A DNA stretch of 64,000 nt from Cardinalis cardinalis (GCA_014549065.1 JACDOX010000139.1:1432034-1496033), one strand, 5' to 3'; shown: positions 50,890 through 62,991, counted from the stretch's first letter. Made by a program: numbers and translations. Notes: a model not told the origin generated them from the sequence alone.

Positions 50890-52515
50890 TTATAACCATT
50901 CCTGCTTTTAAAAATGGGAAAGGAAGAACCTAGGGAATTACAGAGTACTCTGGCTAATGTCAATACTGAGAAAGATAATGAGACAAATTATTGAGAAGTA
51001 AATTCATACACACCATGAGAAGGTGATAAGAAGCATCCAACATGAATTTGTCAAATTAATCTATGTTCCTTCTTGAATAAGGCGGCTGATCCAAAAGATA
51101 AGGAATAGCGGTTCAAATGACTGTATGTAAGACCCAATATGTATGTATCTTGACCTGAGTAGGACTTTTGACATCATCCTGCAGGCTCATAAATGAACTG
51201 GGGAAAGCTGTTCCATTTGAAATCACTCCTAATTCAATCCATTGTCAAAAGTAAACCTAATACATGGTGGTTGGTAGCTGCACGTGGAGATGTCTTGCAC
51301 AGCTCCTAATGTATAGGCTTCTGTTAACATTTCAATGAAGATTTAGATGACAGAATTAGAAATAATTATATTCCTATAAGCTCGGTAGGTGACAATACGT
51401 AAAAATTTACAGAATGTTCTCAAGGACAGAATTAGAATTCAAAAATATCCTGGCAGGTTGTGAAATCCAACATGAAAATTTTGAACAAAGGCGATTGCAG
51501 AGGGCTACGTTTGGGAGGATGAAATCAAAAGCATAACCACAAAATGCCACTGCAGATAAAGATCTAGTGATTAATGAGAGCCATGAATGAGCCAACAGTG
51601 TGATGCTGTTGAGGAAAAGAGATAATTTAATTCTAGATTTTCTTGAATTGTCTGCTCATGGCAGTGTATGTAAGATGAGATAATTATCATGCTCTTCTGG
51701 GCAGGCCTGATGAGGCCTCAGCTAAAACATTGTTTTACTCTGAGGCACCATAATTTCAGAAAGATTTAGGTCAGCTGGAGGCAATCTAGAGATCAACAAG
51801 GATGGAGATTGGAATATTGGATACATAAAGCAAGGTTGCAAGTTCTGGTTTTGTTTTAATATTTAATATNATAATAATAATAACAGTTATATGGCGTTCA
51901 ACAGTCTTTAAGTACATAAAAGGCTACTACAAAGAGGGTAGTTTTATGGTTTTTGATGCCCACTAATGACACACAGAATGTCAGGGAAACCTTTTTCAGC
52001 TGTACTACAATAAATAAGACAGTAACCCATTCTAACTAGAAGAAAAGATTACTGCTGGAATATATTACCCAAGAAGGTTGTATAATACTTACCATTATTG
52101 ATTTTAGATACAAATCACAGGGACTGCCATCTGCACTTATCAGGACAGTTGTGGACTTTCTTTGAAGGTAGGAGATGGCCCAGGTGCCTGTTTTGTAGCA
52201 GGTGGCTGAGATCACTGGAACTGTGACAGAGCATACAAATTATCACAAGGCAATCCATAACATATTTTCACTAAGAAAGCATTTGAAAATTCCATATCTG
52301 GTTCTGAGCATATTCAGTTGCTGTTATGGACAATTGCAGAGGCTGTTCTTTAGTATTTTTTTTAACNTCTTGCCTTTGATTTTGTGTTGTGGGGTTTTTG
52401 GTTTGTTTTTATTTTACCTCAGGAAGGCTTGGTACAGCTTTGATTAAAAATGTTGAGGAATAACAAACTACATAACCCCTTGAGATTCTATCCAAATCTG
52501 TACTTCTATGATTCA
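50890..52515 (+). mobile_element. Ancient CR1 LINE with reverse-transcriptase remnant
   Basis: About 1.6 kb following avian CR1 ORF2 and its 3' untranslated region in order on the plus strand. At 51146-51172 the translation reads YLDLSRTFD, matching the conserved YLDFSKAFD-type block of CR1 reverse transcriptase. Near 51380-51402 there is a degenerate equivalent of the catalytic F-A-D-D block. Further on, GATGAGGCCTCAGCTAAAAC (about 51709) and GGCGTTCAACAGTCTTTAAG (about 51893) match C-terminal ORF2 blocks. It ends near 52515 with TTCTATGATTC, the CR1 tail. There are many stops and indels, and 52160-52440 is poorly matched and may include an insertion. This is far more diverged than the CR1 tails at 34770 and 22531, so an older subfamily. 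Confidence 0.78.
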
Positions 52516-53016
52516 TGTGCAAGCTACTGTATTTTTCTGAGCTGTTGAAGAGCTTTGCAAGCACAAGTTAATTATTAAACGAGTTCTTTTCCCAGGGCAG
52601 TAATGACCTAATCATTTATGATAGTGCTCAAATGAGGAATTAAACAAACATATCCAGAATAAACACAGATCAAATAATCTTTGCCAATGGAAAAGGACAA
52701 AATCTTGTTTTCATGCCAGTGGGTCTGCAAAACAACAGCACAGATATAGACGTCAGTAAAACTAACAAGTGCAGGCTTCTCAACCTGAGAGAAATTCTGT
52801 TTTAGTAGTTCTTTCTATTCAAAGTTTTAGGACATTTTTATATTTTGGAAAATTGGAAGAATGGGAACAAGAAAAATAAAAGTAAGTGTTTTGAAAAGGT
52901 TGGAAAGTAAAGTTTTAAGGGCTTGAATTATAACTGAGCATTTCAACATTCAAAACCATTCAAAACCCAAAGTGTTGCAGTCATGGTGCATGATGCACCA
53001 CACATGTGTTTTTATT
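52516..53016. other. Unannotated spacer
   Basis: About 500 bases of AT-rich sequence between the CR1 and the (TA)n tract. No feature is recognised. Confidence 0.5.
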
Positions 53017-53039
53017 TATATATATATATATATATATAT
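53017..53039. repeat. (TA)n microsatellite
   Basis: About 11.5 uninterrupted TA units following a short T/A-rich lead-in. Probably length-polymorphic. Confidence 0.95.
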
Positions 53040-53526
53040 CTTAGCTAGGGGAGCACAGAGCCCTCATATACACAAGAAAATGCAACCAGAATTACTGGGC
53101 AAGTAAAATAGCATTCTTCAATATGATATTTTTTGTGTTAGCTCAAAATAAATCTCTTTAAAATCATACTCATAAAGGAAAACTGAGCAAACCCATTTAT
53201 TTTTCTATTTCACTTTTTTACTTTTTAAAGCTAAGTTTTTTTCAGAAACTATGCTCTTTGTTAGAAATTCAAACCCATATAAAACTTCTGGCAAATTCTC
53301 GTCACTACTTAATATGAAAATAGCTGGCTCAAAATATCTTCTAGAGAAATCTCTGCTCATCAGAGTGGACTGAAGTGTTAACCAAAGTATGTCTGTGAAC
53401 TGGAAGTGTTTTCAGTCACCATTGTTATTTTAAACTAGCAAAAGATGATCCTCAAAGACAGGATCAGGGTTATGACTTTCCAGAAATTTATAAATATTTA
53501 ATTTCAGTGTTTATAGGCTATACTTC

Positions 53527-54300
53527 TGTTGGAACCCAGGACATTCCTCTGACTGCTCTGGAGGACTCGAGACCCTGGCAGGGGGCTCAGAGACCTTGGC
53601 ACAGAGTCAAAAACACCTGTGCCTTTGATTTTAGCCCATGGAAAAAGTTATCAATTTTGTGCAAAGAGTTACAAGCCACAAGGGTTTGANTAAAATGATA
53701 GTGAATTTATCACAGGGTGAAAAAGTAGAATTTTGGGGTTTTTAGAATGGGGGTTCAAGGGGCAAGATGGAGGAATCTGGGCANGTCCTGTCCTTCTTCT
53801 TCTTCTTGTCCTCCATCTTCTGCTGTGATGGTGGCACTTTTGGATTGGTTTAGAGTAGAGACACACTGTCTAACATAGGTGATAGGTATTGGAAAATTAT
53901 TGTAAATAAAGTACATGTAGTTCTCAGTATAAAAAGATAACACTACCCTGAGGGCAGTCGGTGTGCCAGGAAATGACCTGACAGACAGACCTCAGTGGGT
54001 CAGAGAAAGAATGTAATAGATAAGAGAAAATAAACAACTTTGAGAACCAGAGCTGAAGAATCTCAACATCTTCTTTGGTCACGGGGCTGGGAAAAAAGAC
54101 TCTTTAATACCTCGGGAGCCATTTCAGCAGCAAAACCTGAGATGCTTCAGCGAATATCCACTGGTTCTTTTGTTCTTTTAAAACTATACAGGACATTTAG
54201 ACACCAGAATAAGGATTTCATACTGCACAAGAANTTTCTTTCTTATAAGAAAACCACTGGAGCTCGTGAATTTTGCTGTGCAAATAGATGAATACTGACA
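53527..54300 (+). mobile_element. ERV LTR in plus orientation, with likely leader
   Basis: The only plus-oriented LTR. It starts TGTTGGAACCCAGGACA at 53527. TATAAAAA lies at 53928-53935 and AATAAA at 54029-54034, a spacing of about 95 bases that implies an R region longer than in the compact LTRs at 35963 and 46192. A CTT-rich patch lies at 53793-53808 in U3. The U5 end is not defined: the sequence to about 54300, and perhaps to the CR1 at 54455, still looks like this element as I remember it from songbird genomes, so some internal leader may be retained. No target duplication of the left flank (ACTTC) was found on the right. Ns at 53690, 53784 and 54233. Confidence 0.7.
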
Positions 54301-54454
54301 GAATACATGTGCCTTGCAGCAGGTATATTATTAGACACCGCACCCATGGATCCACGGCCGGAAAAAACTTGCAGAATTTTAAAGATCCTGGTACAAACAT
54401 GTCAGGTGTCAAGGGCAGCCTTAATCCCAAAGTACAGGGAGGGACAATTGGACA

Positions 54455-54517
54455 GTGAGAGTTGGGGTAGATGACCTTTAAAGGTCTCTTCCAAACCGAG
54501 CTCTTCTGTGATTCTGA
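54455..54517 (+). mobile_element. CR1 LINE 3' terminus, very short
   Basis: About 60 bases reading GTTGGGGTAGATGACCTTTA, then the AAGGTCTCTTCCAAACC block and GTGATTCTGA: the last 3' bases of CR1 and its octamer tail, on the plus strand. It is extremely 5' truncated and lies directly after the plus-strand LTR region. Confidence 0.82.
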
Positions 54518-54670
54518 CCCAAGAGGAGAGAACTCAGCCGAGCTGAGCTTGCTCAGGGCAGCCCCAGCGAGGTGATTTCATTGCTGGGACTGTAAATATG
54601 AAGGTGGACTCTGCTTTGCAGGCCAGGGTGTTGGTACAGCCCCATTGCACACGCCAACACACTAAAGTGT

Positions 54671-54750
54671 CTTAAGCGGCTTAAATAGCTTTAAGCAGCT
54701 TTGAAGGCTTAGATACTGTAAGCTTATAAAGCAGTTTAAGCTGCTTAAAC
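54671..54750. repeat. Nested TTAAGC inverted repeats
   Basis: An 80-base patch built of TTAAGC/GCTTAA words. TTTAAGCAGCTT at 54690-54701 is exactly inverted by AAGCTGCTTAAA at 54738-54749, with 36 bases between. TTAAG-CGG-CTTAA at 54672-54684 is a separate small hairpin, and AGCAGTTTAAGCTGCT overlaps the right arm as a near-palindrome. It may be a decayed palindromic minisatellite or a fold-back element. No transposon ends were identified. Confidence 0.8.
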
Positions 54751-57700
54751 CACTCTAGGACTTTAACAAGGGCCCCACGATGCCGCTCCTCGCTCGGTGA
54801 GTGAAACAAAGCTGGCTGCAGCTCCCCCACCATGGACTGCAAGGATGGAGCTGCAGGGCTGCCACAGATCCAGCAAGGAATCTGCTGATATTGACATACT
54901 TTGTCAATGATGTTGTATGAAATAATGCATCGTATACTTTCTCCCCTTGGTTAACTCATTGTTACTTTTTTTCCTCTTAACTACCTCACTTGCCCAGCCA
55001 CCGCTGTGTCTTTTTTTCCTATTTTCACCAATTTAGCTCAGGTTCTTTCAGTATCTCTTTTCTGTCTAATTAATTCTTCCTAAGAGATCAGTGGGCTTTT
55101 CTTACTGCAGTGATACCTTTCATGAAGAAAACACGTCTCAATTCAGCCTATTCAATTCACAGAGCCGTGCTGAGGGTAACTGTTCATTTGTATCAGGATG
55201 GTTTAACCTAAATCTAGAACTTTTTTTCCTCAGAAGAAGGGCATGAGTTGATAGAAGCATTGTGGAAAAACCCAACCATGTAATCCCAGGAAGTACCAGT
55301 GGCAGTCATTAAGTTATCACCTACAAAATCAGGAAACCAGACGGGAGAGCTTTGTTCAGAAGAAGGAATACAATGCACTGAATCTGTGTCGCAGTTTCTG
55401 GCATTTTGGAGGTTTCATAAAGGATGTAGGAGGAGGAAGTCTGGGAACAGCTGTCCAGAAAAATGGGTAAATATATGTTCCTACACTGAATCTCTAAGGG
55501 CTAAAAGGGCTTTGTTTTCAGTTTTTACTCCNTCTGAACTTGGGGTATGGTGTGCAAACCACAAGTCATGTTGTTCCTACCAAAGGATGTAACACCCCCT
55601 CCCTCTTACACAGAAGACAGCAGCTGAGTGTAGGTTTGGTTTGGTTTGGTTTAGTGACAATTCACTTTGAGCTCCCATGCTAATAACCAGGGCAGTGATG
55701 ATAATACACTGGAGCACTTGAGTCAGATGTGATATCCTTGCTGCAGAGGATCCTCTCAGGCCTGCATCACCCCATTTTTCTTGTGTTTGGATTCGCTTTC
55801 CAGTTCCTTTTACAAGGAACATTCTCCTCTTCCTTTTCATATCCTTCACTCAGCTCTTGGGGCTACATCCTAATTTTTCAGGTGTTCTCTCTCTCCTCAA
55901 CTTCACTGGGCCCATATTTTTCACAATTTTATGGAGTTCCGTCATATGCACATTTGTCTATATCACACACTTCAATCACAATTTAGCTAAGAAATCTAAC
56001 TATAAATCTTATCATAGTCAAACAATGTGTTTGAAAGACTTTAGAGTGTAAGCAGGAAGAGGGATAATGGTCAGCCCTACTTACTGATCTATTTTTTGCT
56101 GATTATCTATGTTATGCATTCCTAAATGACATTACCTATCACCATAGTGTGTATTGAGCACACACCATGTCAGATGTGACATAATTATATAAGCATCATT
56201 TAACACTTTCATTAGGGCTTGGTTTATACCAAAGGTTATTTTTTCCAGTATCCTGAAAGCATGTTTGTCTCCATTTTTATTTAAGAAAATTATTTGTAGC
56301 ATGATCCATTTTTTCCAAGTCATCAATGCATTTTAATCTCTTCTCCCATTTTGCCACCTATCAATAATTTCTTCTTTCAAAATGTGTTCAAAACCCCGAC
56401 ACATGATGTCAATGGGATTCACTAGTTTGGTGAGTGATTGAATTATTTTATTTTTTAATATTGGTTTGATATGCTCCCATCAGGTGGTAGTTAACAGATA
56501 TATTTGTAGTGTTGATTTGGAACCATGGGAATTTGGTTTCCTTGGGTTCATGACTTGTGTCTACATCATCCTTCTAGTTGTCCCAGCTCCTTCTCCAGCT
56601 CCAGCCATTTTTGTAGGAAAAAGGACAGGTTGTCTGGACTACCTGTGAGCTTTGTGATCAGTGAATCAGTGTTACCTGCTTGGTGTCAATACAGCTCTCA
56701 GGCTGGAGAAGTTGAGCTGCAGTCCCCATGCCTTCAGCTTCAGCAGTAATTTGGGTCTTGTTCTTCTCTAGGAAGCTGCTCATTTGCAGCAACAATTAAT
56801 GAGGGGAATTGAGGAGGGTAAGGTTAATTGTGAGCATGGAAGTCATCTTTTTTAGCCCTGAAAGCTGTATGAAATCATCCATTCACAACTCAGGCATTTT
56901 CTTTGCTATATATGCTATTACACCTGAGGAAACAAAGGTCCTGCTCATGTTGCAAGAGATTTTGGGTAGTTTCACAACTGAAGGATTTTTTTAACATTTG
57001 TAAACCAGAAAATAGAAACTAGGCATCAGGTGGTGGTTTGGCAGACATTTACCCTTATGCCCAAATTTCAATTGGAACTTGATTTCCCTTGACTTCCAGA
57101 AAAGATCAGGGTGTGTTAAAATTAACTCTGCTGCTTTGAGGTGGCAGCAGCACTGCAGGTTTGCATGGCTTGATAAACAACTGTGTGTGCACCAGAAGTA
57201 TTTTGTTGACTGCATTAAGCCTGGTGAGGTCACACATCTGTGCTGATCCATTCACCAATGGAGAAGGAAAGTTTTCAGTGCTGCTGCTGGACTCAATCAC
57301 CAAGGGCTGGCAGGCTGCCGGGGTCGTGTTGCTGGGCAGATCATCAGGTGTTGGCCAGTCACTGAGGGCTGCTCACACAGCAAAAATGTACAGGACAGCA
57401 GGCTCACCCTTCCTTCCTTCCCCAAAGCCAAGATGACTGTCTCCTTGATGAGCCTGTAGAATTACAGCTGACCTTGCTACAGGACAGCAAGGAGCTTCTA
57501 TAAGCCAAATTGTAAGTTTTTCTCATCCCTCCATCTTCTTCAGCATTTTCACTCAAACCTTGATGCTCCCACCACTGTTTAATTTTTCTTTTTTAAATCT
57601 TGATAAGCTGAAGTAAAACAACAACTTATTTCAACTTCAAAAAATAACTTTTATTTACATTTGGTCCTAGCTATATTTTTTGCTTCTTTCCAGCTTTGGT

Positions 57701-59128
57701 GGGTAGCTTTTTCAGCTAATGGATGACACAGAATATTGCCTGAATCTATTATATACCTGTGAACACCAAATTCCTAGACTGCAGGACCAGCCCAATTCTT
57801 TGCTCTGCTGGAAGTCATCTTAAGAGGTAAATAGAGTTTAAGATTTTAGGAAGAAAGCCAGAGTTCCCACTCTACCAATATTAATTTCATGCATTCCCAA
57901 CTGCATTCTTCATTCTGTAATCGGGCTGTGCTTCCATCTCCGCCCACATCCTGCCTTGACACATACCCACGTGTGGATGACAGGGGCAGTGACAGGTAAG
58001 CCACCAGCTTGCAGGCTGAGTCACTCCAGGAAGGCAGACTGTCATCTGGCAACCAGGATGGAGAAGAAGGAAGTGTGCCAACCAAACAGGTGATCTGAGC
58101 AATGCATGGCACCCCACATGCCAAAACAAAGGTTGCACAATATTGGCTATGACAGAGAAATGTGGAGAAAACCACAAGAATGGCCTTCCAAAATGGCCTT
58201 CATAGTAGGAGTTAAGAAATACCAAAACTCAGCCTATTTGTTTTCATAACAAAGATGAATACAGCAATCAAGAAATAGAACAATGGTGTAGTATAACCCT
58301 CTCAGCATTTTTGTTCACTTTTATATGGGTGTCTTTTCCTCTGCATGGAGGCTCAAAAGCAGGATCACAAACACAATTTATGAGTATGGAGCAATTATGC
58401 TATTTGTTGGACTGTACACACAATAAATGGCTGTGAGTAATGTGCTATTAGCCTAAGCATTAATACCCTCACCACCTCTGATGCAGGTAACCACTGGGTT
58501 TCTGCTGGTCAGGCAGATGGCAATCACACACAAAAGTGCCAGACTCCATTGCTCCTTGCAATAGGATGATCCTTAGTTTTGCTGAGTTGCTATATTCTAT
58601 TTTTATTTTTTTTCTCAGAGTTTTAAAGTTATTTCAGTTGTTAATTTTTCCATGAGTCCGCAAGTGACTGCTGCCTACTCGACAATTTCACTTCTGTTCT
58701 TGTTTCAGTTTTTAATATATCTTGCTTGGCTTAAGTGCTTGCATTGTCACTTATAGGTTAGCAACCTTTTTTTAGTCAAGCAGCCTTGGGGTCACATAGC
58801 CTACCTAGGCCTTGTGTTAAAATAGTTTGAGTGTGAAAGATCTACCAATATGGTGGGAGACAGACCGATCTGTACTTGTTGTTTGACGTATTTTTAAGCA
58901 CCTTGCTGACTTAAACATGTGGGTCTTGCNAGATGGCAAAAAGACTCAGAAATAGATGGTGACACAAACACCCTGCAGGGTCAGATGTTCTATATAACTG
59001 ATGGTATCAGTGATGGTGTTTGTAATGCCAAGCAGAAAAGTCTGGGAAGGATGGGCAGAATGAATCAGGTAAGCCCAAAAAGGGTGCATCATAAAGAAAA
59101 CAAAAGCTCAGAAATAAAAATTCTATAG
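54751..59128. other. Long unannotated stretch
   Basis: About 4.4 kb without a supported gene or transposon. A (TTTGG)4-like run is at 55633-55652. Frames of 109-112 codons on the minus strand near 57846-58225 overlap one another and look accidental. 57100-57440 is GC-richer. Confidence 0.5.
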
Positions 59129-59480
59129 TGCTGTGTGGTGATCGAAGGGACACAGACCATGCTGTGCAAGCAAAGCCAGTTTATTACACTAATCACCAGT
59201 ATTTATAGTTCTCTAATGTCCATGCAAAACGTTCCACTGGGACCCCTTTGCCTCTGTTCCCTTAGNAACACAATCTTTTCAGTGATCAAGTCCCTGTTAC
59301 ATTCTTTTGCGCCAGCAATGTCCTTGTTACACCGTCTCTTGTCAGAAGAGTCAGAGTGACCAGACGATGTCTTCACTTTTGCTCTTGCCTTGAGTTTATC
59401 TCTCCCATGGCTTCCACTGTACCAGGGCCAGGAGGTCTGTGGTGCTACCCACCTCCTGTAGCTGTCTGATCTTCCACATT
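59129..59480 (-). mobile_element. Compact ERVK-like LTR, right edge uncertain
   Basis: On the minus strand TATAAA (59202-59207) is followed within about 20 bases by AATAAA (59180-59185), the same short-R arrangement as in the LTRs at 35963 and 46192. About 50 bases later the sequence reaches a plausible CA end (plus strand TGCTGTGTGGTG or TGTGTGGTG, 59129-59132). CpGs are retained near the U5 end. The minus-strand 5' end was not resolved and no exact 6-bp duplication was found, so the element may be truncated on the right. The 109-codon minus frame at 59203-59532 is LTR sequence. Confidence 0.58.
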
Positions 59481-59819
59481 GCTGAGACAGTGAAAAGTGT
59501 GCAATTACAGGAAGAAACATGAGAGTAAACAAATCAAATAATGTCCTTTGTAAAGATGCAAAGGAAAGATGAACAGAGATGTATCAAATACCTAAAACTT
59601 GAAATTGAAACTCCTGCCCTGGTAGAAAACCACAGATCTTGTTTACCAAGTTACAAAAATCCTGTGTGGGTAGTTTAAACAGGAAGTGGGCTGATCAAAA
59701 GCAAAGATAGGGAAATATGTACAACAGCTACAATATTGACCAGCAAAGCATTTTAAAGAAGTCAGCAGCAGAAAGTTAGCCCTACTTTGACATGAGATTC
59801 TGTAACATGAGATGATGTT

Positions 59820-59839
59820 AATCTCTTTAAAAAGAGATT
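59820..59839. repeat. Perfect 9-bp stem inverted repeat
   Basis: AATCTCTTT-AA-AAAGAGATT: nine base pairs with a 2-base spacer, forming a 20-base near-palindrome. It stands alone with no longer duplex around it, so it is not a convincing microRNA precursor. Confidence 0.85.
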
Positions 59840-60662
59840 GCTGTTGGTGNGGTGATGACATCAAAAAAGTCCAATAGTAACAGCAAAAATGCACTGAGAG
59901 TCATTTTGGTTGTAGTAGACATGCTAAGAGACCATTGTGTCACTGCAGAAGTAAAATTTAAAAAGTTGTTGAAAAAAAAAACTAGGAAAAAATGCCAAAT
60001 TTTTACAAGAGAAAACATGGAGTTGATAAAATATTAAAATGTGAGACTGGGAAAGTGTCCCTCTGCCCTATGCTATAGGAGAGGTCATTTGCAGTGGAAG
60101 ATGCAACATGACACAGCATTGGAGAGAGCAGCCTCTGGACTCAGGCCCAGAAAACCAGATATTCATGCAAAGGAGCATCCTGAAAGAACACGTGCATTGA
60201 CACGCTTTGCCCATCACCACCTTCACTGATTATTTTTTCAGGTTGCTTGACATGGGCCTCTGGAATTCCTTGTGGATCTTCAGCACTCAGCTCTTACTCT
60301 GTAATCACAGCCTTGCAGAGAGGGGTGAATGGCTGCATCTAGGAGTCCATCTGAGCAAGAGGCTGGTTCACTTTGAACTTTTTAGTTTTGGTGTGAAGCA
60401 AGGCTACACTTGCTTTCTGGGGCTGCTTAGAATTATCTTACATAGCTGCTGTGTGGGCAACACGAGCAGCAGCATTCTGTGCAGATTGCACATATCTTGG
60501 AAGCATAAATTGTGCTAGTAACACTGTGTTACTGAGCCATAGACCTAAAAAAACCTGTGAAGATACATAACTTAGCAAAAGAAGTAAGCCAGACAGGATT
60601 CAAAATCAGTTATCAAAGCAAACATCCCTGAAAGCTTAATACCAAGCATCAAAGTGCTTGAA

Positions 60663-60690
60663 ATGCTAGAAAACACATGCTAGAAAACAC
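60663..60690. repeat. Two-copy 14-bp tandem repeat
   Basis: ATGCTAGAAAACAC occurs twice in direct succession without mismatch, which indicates a recent slippage duplication. Confidence 0.92.
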
Positions 60691-62346
60691 AAATTCTGGG
60701 AAAGCAGAGCTTGCCAGTCCTGTCCATATCCCAGTTCTGACTAATTAGGAAAGAACTGACAGTAAAAATAGGAGAGTCTTCCACCACTCATTTCAGCATA
60801 TGGAAATTCAAGATATTCAGTTCTAGATGAAAAAAAAAATTTAGAATTATTATTTACATGTAATTGCAATGCTAAAATAGATCCTGGAAAACAGAGACAT
60901 CAAAGATGCTAGGAAAACTAGATGCCTTGAGAAAAAGAAAGTGCCTANGAAAAAGTCTGAATGTTGGTCTCTGTCTCAGCACAGAGTTGAACTGCCCACC
61001 ACCACCTCTCCTTGCACCACNGTCAGCAGGGAGCACAGGATACAATTGTTGTGCATCCTCTGAGTGGCAGCCCCCAAGAATTCCCCCAGAGATGACCCAG
61101 TGTGTGTGAAGAAGACCCACCTGAGAGGAATTATGGTGATCAATCCCAACTGTGTGTGCTAGAAATAAGAAGGAATGATGGTAAGAAATGGAAGATGCTA
61201 CCTTCCACAGCAAGAATAACATAGGGCTGCAAAGAGGATCCAATAAGTGCTTTGTTTGCCCTGCAAAGCAAAACTTGCATTAGCTAGCTTGCCACTGGAG
61301 GTAATAGTTGTGAACCTCACCAAAAGGAAGGAAAATAATGCTCTTGCTCCAGAGATGCAAAGGGTAGCTGCTGTCCAGGAAAAAGCACTGCACCAAATGC
61401 TTCAAGGAGCTGAGGTAAAACAATAGCTTATTTAAACTAAACCTATTTAAACAGGTAAATAAACTTATTTGAACAGGGAAAGCCTCTTGCTGAGGCATCA
61501 CTGTGTAATTGCTGCAGCCATGGTGGACTGGCTGTAGTCAAGAAGATTTGGCAGGTGTGGGACTCAGGTAGTCATGCCAGTGGAAATCACTTGATCCCTG
61601 ATTAAAGGGGCTTTGCCTTTCATGTATCTTCAAAGGTGTATCTGCAGTCTACTGGTGTCATTAGCAATGATGGTTTATTTTCATTACCAAGACTGAATGA
61701 AAGATCTTTAGTCAAACTGTGTTGTACTAGAGACAGTTCTGCTGTTTAACCAAAAATATTTGGTGTGCAATCTGGTGTTGATCTGCAAGGTTAGTAGCAA
61801 CTATAAAATAAGTAGTCCTTTTTTTATTTGCATTATCTACCAAGTTGTTTTTGCATATTAAGTTTGAACTTAGATTTGAGTATGTTTTTTGAAGTGATTA
61901 CTTGTAGAAATAAGGGGGCACATTGAATACATTCAGGATACATTGTTTCTGCTGCAATTCCCAGTCATTTATTTAGCCAAGTTTTGACACAAAAGCACTA
62001 AATCTATGCTTCTTTAGAAAAGTAAATCTCTACAGTCTGTTCCCAGCTTTCTTCTACATTTCTCATAATATCAAGCCCACACACAGCCCAGATTCCTCAA
62101 TGGTAGATGGTGAAATTTTTCCACCTTCTTGAGCTATATATATTCCAATGTCCTGAGCAGCAGCCTGTGTCTGTGTTTTGAGTGCAGACTGCTGTTATTT
62201 TAGATACCTGCTTCCATAAAGGAGCATAAGTGTTTCTTACATGTCTTCATAATGAGAATTTTTTCATTACTTTCCCAGAGGCTTAACCTCATTTCCAAAA
62301 TAAGGTTGTTCTTGTTCCCCGCGTTAAATAACTAAATACAGGTATA

Positions 62347-62370
62347 TGTGTGAGTGTGTGAGTGTGTGTG
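62347..62370. repeat. Interrupted (TG)n microsatellite
   Basis: About twelve TG units broken by two GA interruptions. Probably polymorphic, with no further significance. Confidence 0.85.
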
Positions 62371-62876
62371 TATAAAATGTTGGGAGTTTGTCCATCAAGA
62401 TCCATATGCATTTATATGTATATAGTGGTTGAAGTAAAGAACTTTATTCAGGAGGGAGTCTTAAATGTGTGTCTTCTTTTTAAGCACCTACTGAAGAGAG
62501 ATTTCATGCATGTTTGCACACTTTTCTGAATAGGGGTGCATCAAAGAACAGGCTTCTTTTCTGGAATCCAAATCTAGACTAAAATATCACTGCCTGGATC
62601 ACCTGCTGCTTGCAAGGCTGGCTGCAGCAAGAGGATATAAACCATAGCTCACACTGGTGTCACCTGTAATAGAAGGACACATTGCATGTACTCCTACAAC
62701 ATGTTGTTCCTCAGGTGAGACCCTGTGCTTTAGTAACCCACCTTTGTGCAGTGGGAGCATCAAGGTGAAGGTCATGGGTCCCAGAACACAGCTGTGATGA
62801 AGCCAATCTACATTGTGACATCCAAATTTGTTATATAATTAGAGCATTCAATTATAGACTGAAAGACATACTTAGA

Positions 62877-62991
62877 CTGTGTTAGAATATTCTCTGATGT
62901 AAATGAGGCTGAGTTAATTCCCTAACAGGCCAGGCAGTGACAAGAGGTGCAGATAAGCTCCCAGCACTAACTGGGGACAAAATTAAGCAAG
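62877..62991 (+). repeat. Dispersed direct repeat, copy A
   Basis: About 115 bases aligning with 63771-63887. Shared blocks in order are CTGT-TTAG, ATATTCTCTG, TAAATGAG, AGATAAGCTC and AATTAAGCA. By eye the copies are roughly 70 percent alike with small indels. It could be two members of an unrecognised old repeat family or a local duplication. GATAAG is kept in both copies. Confidence 0.65.

Larger units (their letters stand above)
59840..62876. other. Unannotated non-coding stretch
   Basis: About 3 kb with no supported gene or transposon. Frames at 60207-60518 (plus, 103 codons) and 60872-61243 (minus, 123 codons, with Ns) have no recognisable features. Small repeats inside are listed separately. 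Confidence 0.5.

Noticed and set aside
59820..59839. Hairpin as a microRNA precursor
   Set aside because: The duplex does not extend beyond 9 bp and the 2-base loop is too small.
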